DNA of 64,000 bases from Palsa-504 sp963795795 (GTDB lineage Bacteria; Actinomycetota; Actinomycetes; Streptosporangiales; Streptosporangiaceae). The notes beneath the pieces were generated by a model. The model had not been told where the DNA came from. It saw only the letters and a program-made list of their open reading frames with translations, and ran no database searches. Where the stretch lies: positions 1 to 64,000 of the forward strand of contig CAWCJS010000015.1 in the NCBI GenBank assembly GCA_963795795.1, given 5' to 3'. The translations under genes were made by a program, and so were the position numbers. Shown piece by piece: positions 8,843 through 17,850 of this stretch; position 1 is the first letter of the stretch; each line of letters opens with the position of its first letter.

Positions 8843-10060
8843 GCGGCTTTGGCGATCCGCTTGGACAGGTCGCGGATGCGGCGGCGCTGGCGGGCTGATC
8901 CGGTGACCTGGGCGAGTTCCCTGGCGCGTTTGAGGTGCTGCCGTGCTTCGTCTTGCTCGCCGCGGACGTGCAGGGCGGCGGCCAGGTCGCAGCGCAGGCC
9001 TGCTTCGGCGCGGGTGAAGCTGTCGTCCATGGCGGTGAGCGCGGTGTTGAGGTCGTCGGCTGTCTGGGGGTCGCCGAACAGGACCAGGCAGTTGCCGCGC
9101 CAGCGGGCCAGGTGGGTCTCGTTGAGGGCGAGGTAGGGGAGGTCCTCGCCTGCCGGGCCGTGGCCGACTTCCCGGGCGGCGCTGTCGAGGGCGTTGCGGC
9201 AGGTGGATTCTTGTCCGGCGGCGGCGGCCATTTCTGCTTCGGCTGCGCGGAGCCAGCCGCGGAGCTGGTGCGGGATGGCGGTGCGGGTTTCGTCGTAGGC
9301 GGCCCGGACCATGGCGAGTGCTTCGGCGGGGCGGTGCAGGTCGAGCAGGACGTAGCCCTGTTCCCCGGCGGCGAAGGCGAGCAGGCAGGGGTCGCCTGCT
9401 TCGCGGGCGGCGGCGGTGGCGCGCTCGAAGTGGGCCCAGGCGCGGGGCAGGTGGCCCATGTCGATGGCCTGCCATCCGGCCAGGGCGGAGGCGTCGGCCA
9501 GGACCGCGGCGAGCTGCTGGCGGTTCCCCGGGCGCAGGGAGAAGCGCAGGCCGTTCTCGACGTGGGCTGATGTGTGCTTCGAGCGTGGCTGCGACGGCGG
9601 GTGCGCCGAGGCGGCGGTCCAGGAGCCGGATGTTGTCGGTTTCGGCCTGCAGGACGCGGACGAGGGTGCCGTCGATGCTGCGGGCCGCGGTGATCTGCCG
9701 GAGCAGCTCGGAGTCCTGGCCGGGCCGGGCTGGCGCCGTGCTGCGCGGGGCTGCGCTGGCCCGGATCTGCCGCGGGGGCAGGCCGAGCATGATCCGGGCG
9801 TGGTCGGGCATGTCGAGGCCGTCGGCGATGCGCTCGAAGACGTGGGCGTGGCGGATGCCCCGGCTGCCGTTGACGACTTCGCTGATCCGGCCCTGGCCGA
9901 GGCCGACCGCGGTGCCGATGCGGGTCTGGCTGAGCCCGGTGTACTGGCGGAGCAGGGTGAACAGCGTGCCCATGTCGCGTTTGCGCAGCGCCTGGCAGAC
10001 ATCGGGGCGTTCCCAGAAGGCGGGCGGTATCGACGGAGGGTCGAATGCGCTTGCCCGCAT
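8839..10060 (-). pseudogene. XRE-family regulator with TPR-like C-terminus, one frameshift
   Basis: From ATG at 10060 the first 160 codons encode a helix-turn-helix of the XRE/Cro type (LLRQYTGLSQTRIGTAVGLGQGRISEVVNG, positions about 35-65). Near 9560, after LEAHIS, the frame is lost. The rest of the protein continues in another minus-strand frame from AHVENGLRF to the stop at 8839 and forms TPR-like helices (WAHFERATAAA, LALNETHLARWRG, CDLAAALHVRGEQDEARQHL). This is a common actinomycete regulator architecture, often found beside Nudix genes in AICEs. The single indel could be an assembly error (see finding on frameshifts). Confidence 0.75.
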
Positions 10061-10128
10061 GGCGTTCCTTCGGTCGTGCCGAGCCTGCCGCCCATGTGAC
10101 TGGGTGCGATCAGCAGCTTACGCCCCCA

Positions 10129-10141
10129 TCTCACGGTGAGA
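10129..10141. promoter_or_regulatory. 13-bp palindrome in the divergent regulator intergenic region
   Basis: TCTCAC-G-GTGAGA is a perfect palindrome. It lies between the minus-strand XRE gene start (10060) and the plus-strand small genes from 10190. This is a natural place for the XRE regulator to act on both promoters. Binding is inferred. Confidence 0.4.
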
Positions 10142-10189
10142 ACCCCGTGTGTAATGGGTTCGTAACGAGATGTCGTGGATCGTGGCGGC

Positions 10190-10372
10190 ATGCGCAGTAC
10201 CGATGACAGGCCAGACAGCTGCCCGGCGTGCCGCGGCCGGGGCTGGAAGTTCCACCGCTCCCGGCGGGCGTGGACCGTCGGGACGCTGACCCGGGGCCAG
10301 GCCGAGTCCGTGCGCCGGTCCTGCGCGGAATGCCGCGGCACAGGACAGATCCAGAGCCGGACCGGCTCATGA
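10190..10372 (+). CDS. small two-CxxC zinc-finger protein
   Basis: A 60-residue protein from ATG 10190 (an upstream start at 10175 is possible). It holds two DnaJ-type CxxCxGxG motifs, CPACRGRG near residue 11 and CAECRGTG near residue 48, which together can bind one zinc ion. The segment between is basic and Trp-containing. Such mini zinc-ribbon proteins recur in AICE accessory regions, where their role is not known to me. Its stop overlaps the start of the next gene (ATGA at 10369-10372), so the genes from 10190 to 11090 look like one operon. Confidence 0.6.
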   Translation: MRSTDDRPDSCPACRGRGWKFHRSRRAWTVGTLTRGQAESVRRSCAECRGTGQIQSRTGS

Positions 10373-10725
10373 CCGGCGGCACGGACGACGCGCCGCACGC
10401 TGACGATCAGGCCGCTGGGCCAGCCGCGCCGGAGCATCCGCATAGCGGAGGGCTGGCGCTGGCCGGACGGTCTGCGCTTCATGGAGCGCCGATTGTTCCG
10501 CCGTGGATGCGGGCGGAACTGGTCCGGCTGCGGGCCGCGTTCCCGGAGTTCTCCTTCGACATCTGCCCGGGCTGGCGGGGGCTGATGTTCGAGGCGTGGC
10601 GCGATCCGGGCGCGGGTGGCGTGTACGCGGTGATCACCGGCGATGCCGCGGAGCTGTGGCGCGAGCTTGCGGGAAGTCAGGGCGGGTTGAGGCCGGCCGG
10701 TGAGACGTGCGGGAGAGAGGCGTGA
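10369..10725 (+). CDS. hypothetical AICE protein
   Basis: A 118-residue protein starting at ATG 10369 within the preceding stop. The first 50 residues are Ala/Gly/Pro-rich and probably disordered. The C-terminal part (PPWMRAELVRLRAAFPEFSFDICPGWRGLMFEAWRD, here positions about 55-90) is compact and carries aromatic residues. This looks like the small proteins found beside regulators in other actinomycete integrative elements. No catalytic motif is seen and no function is proposed. It overlaps the next gene by one base. Confidence 0.6.
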   Translation: MTGGTDDAPHADDQAAGPAAPEHPHSGGLALAGRSALHGAPIVPPWMRAELVRLRAAFPEFSFDICPGWRGLMFEAWRDPGAGGVYAVITGDAAELWRELAGSQGGLRPAGETCGREA

Positions 10726-11090
10726 TGACGGTCCACAAGCTGGTGCTTCAGGGCACGCCGGATGATGGTGAGCGGCTGGAGGAGTTCTGCGGGCGGCTGG
10801 CCGCGACGGAGTTCGCCGCGGCTGCCCGGTTGCGTGCGCTGGCGGTGGAGCTGGCCAGACACGATGAACTGGCCGTCTCGGCGGTCGCTTACGAGGATGA
10901 GTCGCTGGAGCTGGAGGTCGTGCTGGCCGGTGACCGGTTCCGGGAGCCGGTGAGCATCGGCAGGGACGGCACCGGCCGGTGCTGCCAGGTGTCGTGGGAG
11001 CGGTGGGCCGACATCGCCGAGGACGCCGCGATGGAGAAGGCCGCCCAGATGATCGCCGCCGTCATCGTGAGCTGCGCCGCCAGCAGATAG
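10725..11090 (+). CDS. hypothetical AICE protein
   Basis: A 121-residue acidic protein from ATG 10725, preceded by a good ribosome site (GGGAGAGAGG). It is mostly helical by composition (EEFCGRLAATEFAAAARLRALAVELARHDE) with a short beta-like centre (SLELEVVLAGDRFREPVSIG) and Cys residues near the C-terminus (CCQVSW). I do not recognise the family. It is the third gene of the tight 10190-11090 cluster, followed by a 155-base gap to the GntR gene. Confidence 0.6.
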   Translation: MTVHKLVLQGTPDDGERLEEFCGRLAATEFAAAARLRALAVELARHDELAVSAVAYEDESLELEVVLAGDRFREPVSIGRDGTGRCCQVSWERWADIAEDAAMEKAAQMIAAVIVSCAASR

Positions 11091-11209
11091 CCGCGCTCAC
11101 CGGGGTGCGGGCAGGCCGGGCGCTGCGGTACAGGTGATGCCGGGAGCGTACCTGCGGGACGCCAGTTGGGCCAGAAGGGGTGACAGGCGGTTACCTAAGC
11201 AGTAGGGTG

Positions 11210-11234
11210 CTTGAGTAGACAAGTTACTTGAGTA
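11210..11234. promoter_or_regulatory. candidate KorSA/GntR operator upstream of its own gene
   Basis: CTTGAGTAGACAAG at 11210-11223 is followed by a second CTTGAGTA at 11227-11234 and the inner inverted CAAGT-T-ACTTG. The same consensus, CTTGASTARRCAAG, recurs in front of the pra-like gene at 12006-12019. GntR regulators of AICEs repress their own gene and pra. The match between the two sites supports that arrangement here. Confidence 0.55.
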
Positions 11235-11245
11235 AGGCGCATGCC

Positions 11246-11976
11246 ATGCCCTATGAGTACACCCCGCCGAAGTACGCCCAGGTGATCGAGGAGCTGCGGC
11301 GGCGGATCGAGTCCGGTGAGTATCCCCCGGGGTCGCTGCTGCCGAGTGAGCATCAGCTCAGTGATGAGTTCCAGATCGCCCGGCCGACCGTGGTGCGGGC
11401 GCTGCGGGTGCTGCGGCAGGACGGGTGGATCGAGACCCAGCAGGGCAAGGGCAGCTTCGTGCGGGGCCGCCCGGCGCTGGCCGGGCTGGAATCGGCCCGG
11501 ACCGGCGAGCAGGCCCTCAACCGCGATGAGACGCGAGCCCGGGGAACTGGCCGGGGTGGGCATCGCCAGCCCGCCTGCCCGGGTGGCCGCGCTGCTCGGC
11601 CGAGCCCGCGACGGGGAGGTGCTCGCCCGGCGGCTGGTCGTGCGGCAGGACGGCGAGGCCTCCGAGCTGCTCACCTGGTGGATCCCCGCTCCCCTGGCGC
11701 GAGGGCACCGACCTGGCCAAGGACGAGCCGGTGCACGGCGGGGTCCGCGGGCACCTGTCCCGGCGCAAGGGCATCCGCGTCGATCACGTCCTGGAGCAGG
11801 TGACCGCCCGGCACCCCACCAGCGCCGAAGCCAGGCTCCTGGGGGTCGGCAGGTCGGCGCCGGTGCTGGCGATGTACGTGGCCGCCCGGGACGCCTCCGG
11901 CGAGCCGGTGCTGGTCCTGGAGGTCGTCATGCCCGGTGACCGGCACGAGCTCGAGGACGCCTACCAGGTCGGCTGA
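11246..11976 (+). pseudogene. GntR-family regulator (KorSA-like), two frameshifts
   Basis: ATG 11246 opens a protein with a canonical GntR winged helix (YAQVIEELRRRIESGEY, LLPSEHQLSDEF, RPTVVRALRVLRQDGWI; residues about 8-75) and then a UTRA-type effector domain. The frame breaks near 11520-11545 (continues as GELAGVGIASPPARVAALLG) and again near 11699 (continues as GHLSRRKGIRVDHVLEQV) to the stop at 11976. All three pieces join in order into one normal-length protein of about 243 residues. In pSAM2 KorSA represses pra and so keeps the element integrated. Each break is a single-base event, so assembly error is possible. Confidence 0.75.
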
Positions 11977-12005
11977 ACCCGGCCCGGGATCCCCTAGCCT
12001 GATCA

Positions 12006-12055
12006 CTTGACTAAGCAAGCTGCGCGTCGTATCTTCGAGATACTTGCTTAGTCAA
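12006..12055. promoter_or_regulatory. long inverted repeat upstream of pra-like gene
   Basis: TTGACTAAGCAAG at 12007-12019 and its exact complement CTTGCTTAGTCAA at 12043-12055 face each other across 23 bases. The left arm is part of CTTGACTAAGCAAG, the same consensus as at 11210-11223. A further CCAAGCAAG lies at 12060. It is best read as a double operator for the GntR repressor over the promoter of the gene at 12092. Confidence 0.6.
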
Positions 12056-12091
12056 CTGGCCAAGCAAGCCGGTATCTACAAGGAGCAGCCA

Positions 12092-12499
12092 ATGGCACTG
12101 CAAGGTCCGATCCCGGTGGAGTTCGGCGTGGTGTTCCCGTCCGGCGCGTACGCGGCTGGCGCGTTCGAGCCGGTGCGGAACTTCGACGCCTCCACCGGGG
12201 AGAAGTTCGTCCAATCCACAGACAAGGCCACCGGGATGCCCATGTGGGTGATCGAGGTCATCGACGCCGACCCGGCCGCCCGGGTGCGGGCGGTCAAGGT
12301 GAAGGTCGCCGCGCAGGTCCAGCCGGTGGTCCCGGCCGCCCCGGCCGGGTCGCCGTTCACGCCGGTGGAGTTCACCGGCCTGGCCGTGACCTACTACGTC
12401 AACCAGGCCGGGCGGCTGGCCTACTCGCTCAAGGCAGCCGGGATCCGGGCACCCGGCCGCGGGCGGCCCGCCCAGGACGATGCGGGAGGCGGCGGCGTG
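12092..12499 (+). CDS. Pra-like activator of replication, integration and excision
   Basis: ATG 12092 follows a clear AAGGAG ribosome site at 12080-12085. The first 130 residues (MALQGPIPVEFGVVFPSGAY, then NFDASTGEKF, WVIEVIDADPAARVRAVKVKV, PFTPVEFTGLAVTYYV) match my memory of the family named plasmid replication, integration and excision activator, after Pra of pSAM2. The frame has no stop until 12910. A stop at about 12497-12499 in a neighbouring frame, just after the Gly-rich AGGGG, is the probable natural end if one base is wrong. The gene lies behind the candidate repressor operator, as expected for the switch gene of the element. Confidence 0.68.
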
Positions 12500-12568
12500 A
12501 AAAGCGGCGGAGGGTCGTTCGCGACACGTCGGCATGCTACGTGGGCGCGGACTGGTGGACGCATCCTG

Positions 12569-12797
12569 AGCACCTACGAGGATCACACGCCGATCCTGGA
12601 CATCACGTGCGGGTCGACGACGGTGTCGATCTGCGTGGCCGACCGGAAGGTCGACCGACTCGGCGCTGGAGTTCGCCCGGGAACTGGCCGCCCAGGCGGC
12701 CAGGTTCGCGGCCGAGGTCGAGCGGCTGCACGCCCGGCATCGCGGCACCGACGGCGAGGCCTCCGGGTGCGGGGCCGGGGAAGGCGAGGCGGCCTGA
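12569..12797 (+). pseudogene. small conserved AICE protein, one frameshift
   Basis: Two adjoining frames make one small protein: STYEDHTPILDITCGSTTVS then ICVADRK, and after a shift near 12651 TDSALEFARELAAQAARF then AAEVERLHARHRG, ending at TGA 12795-12797. The N-terminal half looks like a short beta-rich domain and the C-terminal half is a helix. A start codon is not obvious (CTG at 12566 or GTG at 12493 in frame). Function unknown. It lies between the pra-like gene and the transfer gene. Confidence 0.45.
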
Positions 12798-12817
12798 TGG
12801 TCCTGATGGCGATGGGT

Positions 12818-12849
12818 GGGGCGGCAGGAACGGGCATTCCTGCCGCCCC
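12818..12849. terminator. strong hairpin before the transfer gene
   Basis: A perfect 13-bp stem, GGGGCGGCAGGAA (12818-12830) and TTCCTGCCGCCCC (12837-12849), encloses a 6-base loop. It follows the small gene ending at 12797 and precedes tra at 12894. It probably terminates or attenuates transcription between the regulatory and transfer modules. There is no T-run, as is common in actinomycetes. Confidence 0.65.
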
Positions 12850-12893
12850 GGGTGTCTCCCCCTGCTGGCGCATGGTGAGAGGAGGCGAGTCTA

Positions 12894-14330
12894 ATGCCGC
12901 GCGGCCGTAACTGGGTGAGGGGCGAGCAGCTCGCCCAGGTCGACAACCGCGACCCGTTCGCGCGCCCCGGTGTGGCGGTCCCCGGTGTACCGCACCCCGG
13001 AGGCGGTCATCCTGGTCGTGCAGCTGCTGCGGCTGGTGTGGCGGGTGCTGTGGTTCGCGCTGACGCATCCGCTGCTGGATGCCGTGGCCGCGCTGGTCGT
13101 GGTGGCCTGGCTGGGCCTGGGCTGGCCCGGTGTCGCGGGCCTGGCGGCGGCCGCCGCGATCGGTCTGGCCGGGCTGCGGGTGATGCAGCCGGAGTGGTTC
13201 GCCCGGTTCGTGGCGGTGCCGGTGCGGGACCGGTGGCGGTGGTGGTTCTACCGGCGCCGCTGGAAGGCCGCGATGACGCTGGCCGGGCTCGCCCCGGATT
13301 ACCGGGGCCAGCCGGTGCTGCCGGTGCTCGGCCGGGTGCACCGCGCCGGGTCCGTGGACCTGGTGCGGGTCGGCCTGGTGACCGGGCAGGCGCCCGCCGA
13401 CTTCGCCGCCAGGACCGAGAACCTGGCGCACGCCTTCGGCGCCCGGCTGTGCCGGGTCCGCGACGTCGCGCCGGGCATCGTGATGCTGGAGCTGGTCCGC
13501 GCGGACACCCTCGCCCAGCCGATCCCCGCCCTGCCGATCGCTGGCGAGGTCGACCTGGCCAGGCTGCCGGTGGGCCGGTGCGAGGACGGGTCGCTATGGC
13601 GGCTGCGGCTGGTCGCCACGCACGTGCTGATCGCGGGTGCTACCGGGTCCGGGAAGGGCTCGGTGATCTGGTCGATGATCCGGGCGCTGCTGCCCGCGAT
13701 CACGCGCGGGGTGGGTGCAGGTGTGGGCGCTGGATCCCAAGCGGATGGAACTGTCGTTCGGCCGTGCCCTGTTCCACCGGTACGCCTGCCAGGCCGACGG
13801 CGATGGTCGAGCTGCTGGAGGCCGCGGTCGCCGAGATGCACGACCGCGCCGGGCAGTTCGGCGGCCGGACCCGCACCTTCCCGCTGTCCTCGGAGTTCCC
13901 GTTCGTCGTGGTGCTGGTCGATGAGCTGGCGTTCCTGACCGCCTACCAGCCCGACCGGGACCTGCGCAAGCGCGCCGAGGCCGCGATCGCCACGCTGACC
14001 AGCCAGGGCCGGTCGGTCGGAGTGTGCGTGGTCGGCGCATTGCAAGACCCGCGCAAGGACGTGATCAGCCTGCGGAACCTGTTCTCCACCCGGATCGCGC
14101 TGCGCCTGGATGAGTCCGACCAGGTGGACATGGTGCTCGGCGACGGCGCCCGGGACCGCGGCGCGCTGGCCGACCAGATCTCCCCGCTGCCCGACGTCGG
14201 GGCCGGGGTCGGGTACGTGCGGCTGGAGGCCTCCCCCGATCCGGTCCGGGTCCGCGCGGCCTACGTCACCGATGAGGACATCTGGGCCATGGCCGCCACG
14301 GTCGGGCGGACTGCCAGGCGGTGCCCTGTG
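12894..14330 (+). pseudogene. FtsK/SpoIIIE-type DNA transfer protein (TraSA-like), three frameshifts
   Basis: ATG 12894 follows GAGAGGAGG. The protein has two membrane segments near the N-terminus (LVVQLLRLVWRVLWFAL and AVAALVVVAWLGLGWPGVAG). The motor domain carries Walker A GATGSGKGS (codons near 13640) and Walker B VVVLVDELAF (near 13910). The frame changes near 12960, 13710 and 13797, each a single-base event, and the pieces join into one TraB/FtsK-like translocase of about 475 residues. AICE Tra proteins form a hexameric pump that moves double-stranded element DNA between hyphae. A downstream zinc-ribbon (14328-14489) is read in the same frame but is probably a separate gene. Confidence 0.78.
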
Positions 14331-14489
14331 AGGGAGACCACGTGGCGGACCGACGAGCCGTGCCCGGTATGCGGGACCGGGCTGGTCCTCGTCGATGACG
14401 GGCGGCCGGTGCTGCGGATCGAATGCCGCCAGTGCGGCTACGCCGGACCCTTCGACACCGGCGACGAGGCCGCGGACGGTGCCTGGTGA
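14328..14489 (+). CDS. small zinc-ribbon protein at the end of tra
   Basis: GTG 14328 would start a 53-residue protein (VRETTWRTDEPCPVCGTG) with two CxxC pairs, CPVCG and CRQCG, forming a zinc ribbon. Currently it is in frame with the last segment of the transfer protein. The CTGTGA overlap suggests that tra naturally stops here in the adjacent frame. Its TGA overlaps the GTG of the replication gene by 4 nt. It could instead be a genuine C-terminal domain of Tra. Confidence 0.5.
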   Translation: MRETTWRTDEPCPVCGTGLVLVDDGRPVLRIECRQCGYAGPFDTGDEAADGAW

Positions 14490-16091
14490 CCGGGACGGCG
14501 GACCGCCCGGGGACGCGGGCGCAGCGGCTGGCGATGCCGCTGGCCCGCACCGTGGTCAAGGACCTGGCCGCCGAGCACGGCGCCTGCCAGCGGCCGGTCC
14601 AGCTGCGCCGCACCGACATCGACACCGGCCACGTCGAGCAGGTCCTCATCCCCTGCGGGCACACCCTGGCCTCGGTCTGCCCGCCATGCGCCGAACGGGC
14701 CCGGCTGCTGCGCGCCGCGCAATGCCGCGAAGGCTGGCACCTCGACCGGGAACCCGTCATCGACCCGGACCCGGCCACCGAACAGCAGCGGGCCAGGGTC
14801 GCCGACCGCGCCGAGGTCCAAGCCGACCGCGACGCCCTAGCCGCCGAAGGCCTCGACGTCACCGACCTGGACCAGCGGATCGGCGAACTGGACCAGCAGA
14901 TCACCGACGCCGGGATGCGCGGCACCGTGCTCCCCAACCGGCCGCGCCGCCACCGCTCGACCAGGCGCAGGCAGGACGCCGCGCCGCTGCCCCGCCGCCC
15001 GGTCAGCGCCCGCACCATCGGCAAGACCTACACCGCGCCGGACGGCAAGACGTTCCGCCCCTCGCTATTCGTCACGCTGACCTGCCCGTCCTACGGCCGG
15101 GTCGGCCAGGACGGAGCACCCGCCGACCCGGACACCTACGACTACCACCACGGCCGCCCGGGACGCGCTGCACTTCGCCGCGCTGTTCGACCGGTTCATC
15201 CAGAACCTGCGCCGGTTCTGCGGCTTCGACATCCAGTACTTCGCCGCCATCGAACCCCAGAAACGGCTCGCCCCGCACGTCCACATCGCCATCCGCGGCA
15301 CCATCTCCCGCGCCGAACTCCGCGAGGTCATCGCCGCGACCTACCACCAGGTCTGGTGGCCCTCCACCGAGACCGTCAAATACGACAGCGGGCACCTGCC
15401 GGTCTGGGACGAGCACACCGGCACCTACCTCGACCCCGGCACCGGCGAGATCCTGCCGACCTGGGACCAGGCCCTCGACGCCATCGGCGACCAGGACCAG
15501 CCGCGGCACGTAGCCCGGTTCGGCCCGCGGTTCGACGCCCAGGGCGTGCTCGCCGGATCCAAGGACGCCAGCCGGTGCATCGGCTACCTCACCAAGTACC
15601 TGACCAAGCACGTCGGCGACTGCCACCAGCCCGCCACCGACGCCCCGGCCGCCCACGCCGGGCGGCTCGCCGACGCCCTGCGGTATGAGCCCTGCTCCCC
15701 CACGTGCGCGAACTGGCTCCGCTACGGCATCCAGCCCAAGAACGCCCGGCCGGGCCTGCGGCCAGGCTGCTGCAAGGGCAAAGCCCACCGCCACGAATAC
15801 CTCGGCTACGCCGGGCGGCGCGTGCTGGTCTCCCGCAAATGGTCCGGCAAGACCCTGGCCGACCACCGCGCCGACCGCAAGGCCTGGCTGACCGGGATGC
15901 TCGGACTTCCGGCAACCGACCCCCGCCGCTACACCTGGGAGCCGGTCAAACCCGGCGACCCGGACCACATGCCCACCGGCCAGCGGCTCCTGCACGTCGT
16001 CGCCGACCGCATCCAATGGCAGACCGCCCTCGACCAGGCCCGCCGACGAGCCGCCGAGGCCGATCTTCCGGCAAACGGGAGGGCGGCCTGA
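14486..16091 (+). pseudogene. RepSA-like rolling-circle replication initiator, one frameshift
   Basis: GTG 14486 opens a protein of about 534 residues once a shift near 15155 is bridged (DTYDYHH then ARDALHFAALFDRFIQNL). Rolling-circle motifs are in order: motif 1 SLFVTLTCPSYG, motif 2 (HUH) LAPHVHIAIRG, and motif 3 CIGYLTKYLTK with the candidate tyrosine nucleophile. Cys-rich segments near the N-terminus (CGHTLASVCPPC) and C-terminus (CSPTCANWL, CCKG) may bind zinc. It initiates replication of the excised circle, as RepSA does for pSAM2. It overlaps xis by one base. Confidence 0.82.
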
Positions 16092-16291
16092 TGGCGGCCC
16101 AGCGTGACGAACTGCTGACTGTGCCTCAAGTACTCGCCGAACTTGGTGACGTATCGCCACGGACCTTTTATCGCTGGCGCGAGACCGGCAAGGCGCCCAG
16201 CGTCGTCCGGCTCCCCAATGGCGAACTGCGCATCTGGCGCAGCGATCTTCGCGCCTGGCTGGATCGACTCCGAGAGGACGCTGCCGCATGA
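16091..16291 (+). CDS. xis: excisionase / helix-turn-helix protein
   Basis: A 66-residue basic protein with one winged HTH_17-type domain: LLTVPQVLAELGDVSPRTFY then RWRETGKAPSVVRLPNGELR and an aromatic wing (IWRSDLRAWLDRL). Size, fold and position directly before the integrase (4-nt overlap) identify it as the recombination directionality factor that, with Int, excises the element. The frame is intact. Confidence 0.88.
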   Translation: MAAQRDELLTVPQVLAELGDVSPRTFYRWRETGKAPSVVRLPNGELRIWRSDLRAWLDRLREDAAA

Positions 16292-17673
16292 AGTCCTACG
16301 ACGTGAAGTTCTGGGCGATCCGGCCCGGCAAGGCCAAGACAAGACGCACCTATGAAGTCCGGTGGAAGGTCGGCCACACGCCGCATTCCAGCACGCTCGG
16401 CAACAAGGCCCAGGCCGACAACTTCCTGTCTGAGCTGCGGCAGGCCGCGCGGAACGGCGAAGCATTCGACACCGGCACCGGCCTGCCCGACTCGATGGTC
16501 ACGACAACCAGCCGCGGGCGGTCGTGGCTTGAGTTCTGCCTCTCCTACGTGGACATGAAATGGCCATCAGCAGCACCGAAAACACGGGACTCCCTGATCG
16601 ATGCTCTGGCGACCATCATCCCGGCCGTCGTCGGCGAGGAGGCCCCGGACGGAATGGATCGCGGGACACTACGCGGCGCCTTGCGGCATTTCGCGCTGGC
16701 CCCGGCTTCGCGCGAGCTGGACCGACCGCCAGCAGTCGCAGCCGCGCTGCGGTGGCTGGAGAAGGCCTCACTCCCGGTCAGCGAGGTCGGCAAACCCCAG
16801 CATGCCCGTGCCGTCCTGGACGCGATCTCGGTAACGCAGGATGGCCGGGCCGCCAGCGCGACGACGATCGCGCGTAAGCGATCCGTCTTCGCCAACGTGC
16901 TCCGGTACGCCGTCGAGTTGGAAGAACTGCCATCGAACCCGCTCGACCGGCTCAGCTGGAAGCCCCCGAAAGTCTCCGAGGTGGTGGACAGGCGCGTTGT
17001 GGTCAACCCGCGCCAAGCCCGCGAACTGCTCACCGCCGTGACCTACGTAGGTCAGCAGCGACGCGGCCCGCATGCGAGAGGTCAGCGGCTCATGGCTCTG
17101 TACGCATGCATGTACTTCGCCGCACTACGACCCGCCGAGGCAGTCGCGCTACGACGGCAGGACTGCTACCTGCCCGCCACCGGTTGGGGCCGTCTCACCC
17201 TGGAGAAGTCCCGGCCCGAGGTCAACCGGCGCTGGACGGACACGGCGTCAGCCCACGACGAGCGCGGACTCAAGCACCGTCCGGCGAGCGAGACACGGCG
17301 AGTGCCCATCCCGCCCGAGCTGGTCGCCATACTGCGCCAGCACATCGACACCTTCGGCATCGCCGCCGACGGCCGGATCTTCAGCAGCGACCGCGGACAC
17401 CCCATCGCCTCCACCGCCATCAGCGACGTCTGGGCCGCGGCTCGGAACCTTGCCCTGACACCCGCGCAGGCTGCCTCAAGCCTGGCCGGGCGCCCCTACG
17501 ACCTGCGCCACGCGGCCGTATCGCTGTGGCTAAGCGCGGGGGTGCCCCCGCCTCGGGTCGCCGAGCGCGCCGGGCACAGCGTCGAAGTGCTGCTCCGGGT
17601 CTACGCCAAGTGCCTCGACGACGGCGACGACATCGCCAACACCCGCATAGACGCGGCTCTGCGTGGCGCATAA
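16288..17673 (+). CDS. int: tyrosine integrase of the AICE
   Basis: A 461-residue phage-type integrase. An N-terminal arm-binding region and a SAM-like domain are followed by the catalytic domain with Arg281 (AALRPAEA), Arg407 and His408 (YDLRHAAVS; Tyr404 replaces the usual first His), His430 (AGHSVE) and nucleophile Tyr439 (LRVYAK). It starts at ATG 16288, overlapping xis by 4 nt. It recombines the element's attP with the 3' end of the tRNA-Tyr gene 178 bases downstream. The codons are intact and the enzyme looks functional. Confidence 0.92.
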   Translation: MKSYDVKFWAIRPGKAKTRRTYEVRWKVGHTPHSSTLGNKAQADNFLSELRQAARNGEAFDTGTGLPDSMVTTTSRGRSWLEFCLSYVDMKWPSAAPKTRDSLIDALATIIPAVVGEEAPDGMDRGTLRGALRHFALAPASRELDRPPAVAAALRWLEKASLPVSEVGKPQHARAVLDAISVTQDGRAASATTIARKRSVFANVLRYAVELEELPSNPLDRLSWKPPKVSEVVDRRVVVNPRQARELLTAVTYVGQQRRGPHARGQRLMALYACMYFAALRPAEAVALRRQDCYLPATGWGRLTLEKSRPEVNRRWTDTASAHDERGLKHRPASETRRVPIPPELVAILRQHIDTFGIAADGRIFSSDRGHPIASTAISDVWAAARNLALTPAQAASSLAGRPYDLRHAAVSLWLSAGVPPPRVAERAGHSVEVLLRVYAKCLDDGDDIANTRIDAALRGA

Positions 17674-17805
17674 CTTGCTTCTGGTAGATCGTGCTCGTTG
17701 CGGCGGCCAGATCGGCGAGATCCATCCCACGTATATCCCGCGACCAGCGGCATACGGTCGCTTCTAGCGGCATCTGGCTGCATGGGCCTTGAGGCGAAAT
17801 GAACA

Positions 17806-17836
17806 GCCCCCAACCACGTAACTAGAGGTCGGGGGC
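17806..17836. terminator. hairpin between int and tRNA-Tyr
   Basis: GCCCCCAACC (17806-17815) pairs with GGTCGGGGGC (17827-17836) with one wobble position and an 11-base loop. It can terminate both the integrase operon from the left and the tRNA gene from the right. Confidence 0.6.
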
Positions 17837-17850
17837 AGTTCTCGCTGGTG

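Larger units (their letters stand above)
8249..17850 (+). mobile_element. actinomycete integrative and conjugative element (AICE) at tRNA-Tyr
   Basis: Gene content follows the pSAM2/SLP1 plan: Nudix (pif-like), XRE regulator, small conserved proteins, GntR (korSA-like), pra-like, FtsK/SpoIIIE transfer protein, rolling-circle initiator, xis and int. The integrase gene points toward the 3' end of a tRNA-Tyr gene (17851-17932), the same kind of site SLP1 uses. The expected copy of the tRNA 3' end at the other boundary was not found down to base 1, so the left limit given here is only the first element gene's upstream edge. The ISL3/Tn554-like/IS3 cluster may lie inside the element or may have replaced its left end. 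Confidence 0.8.
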
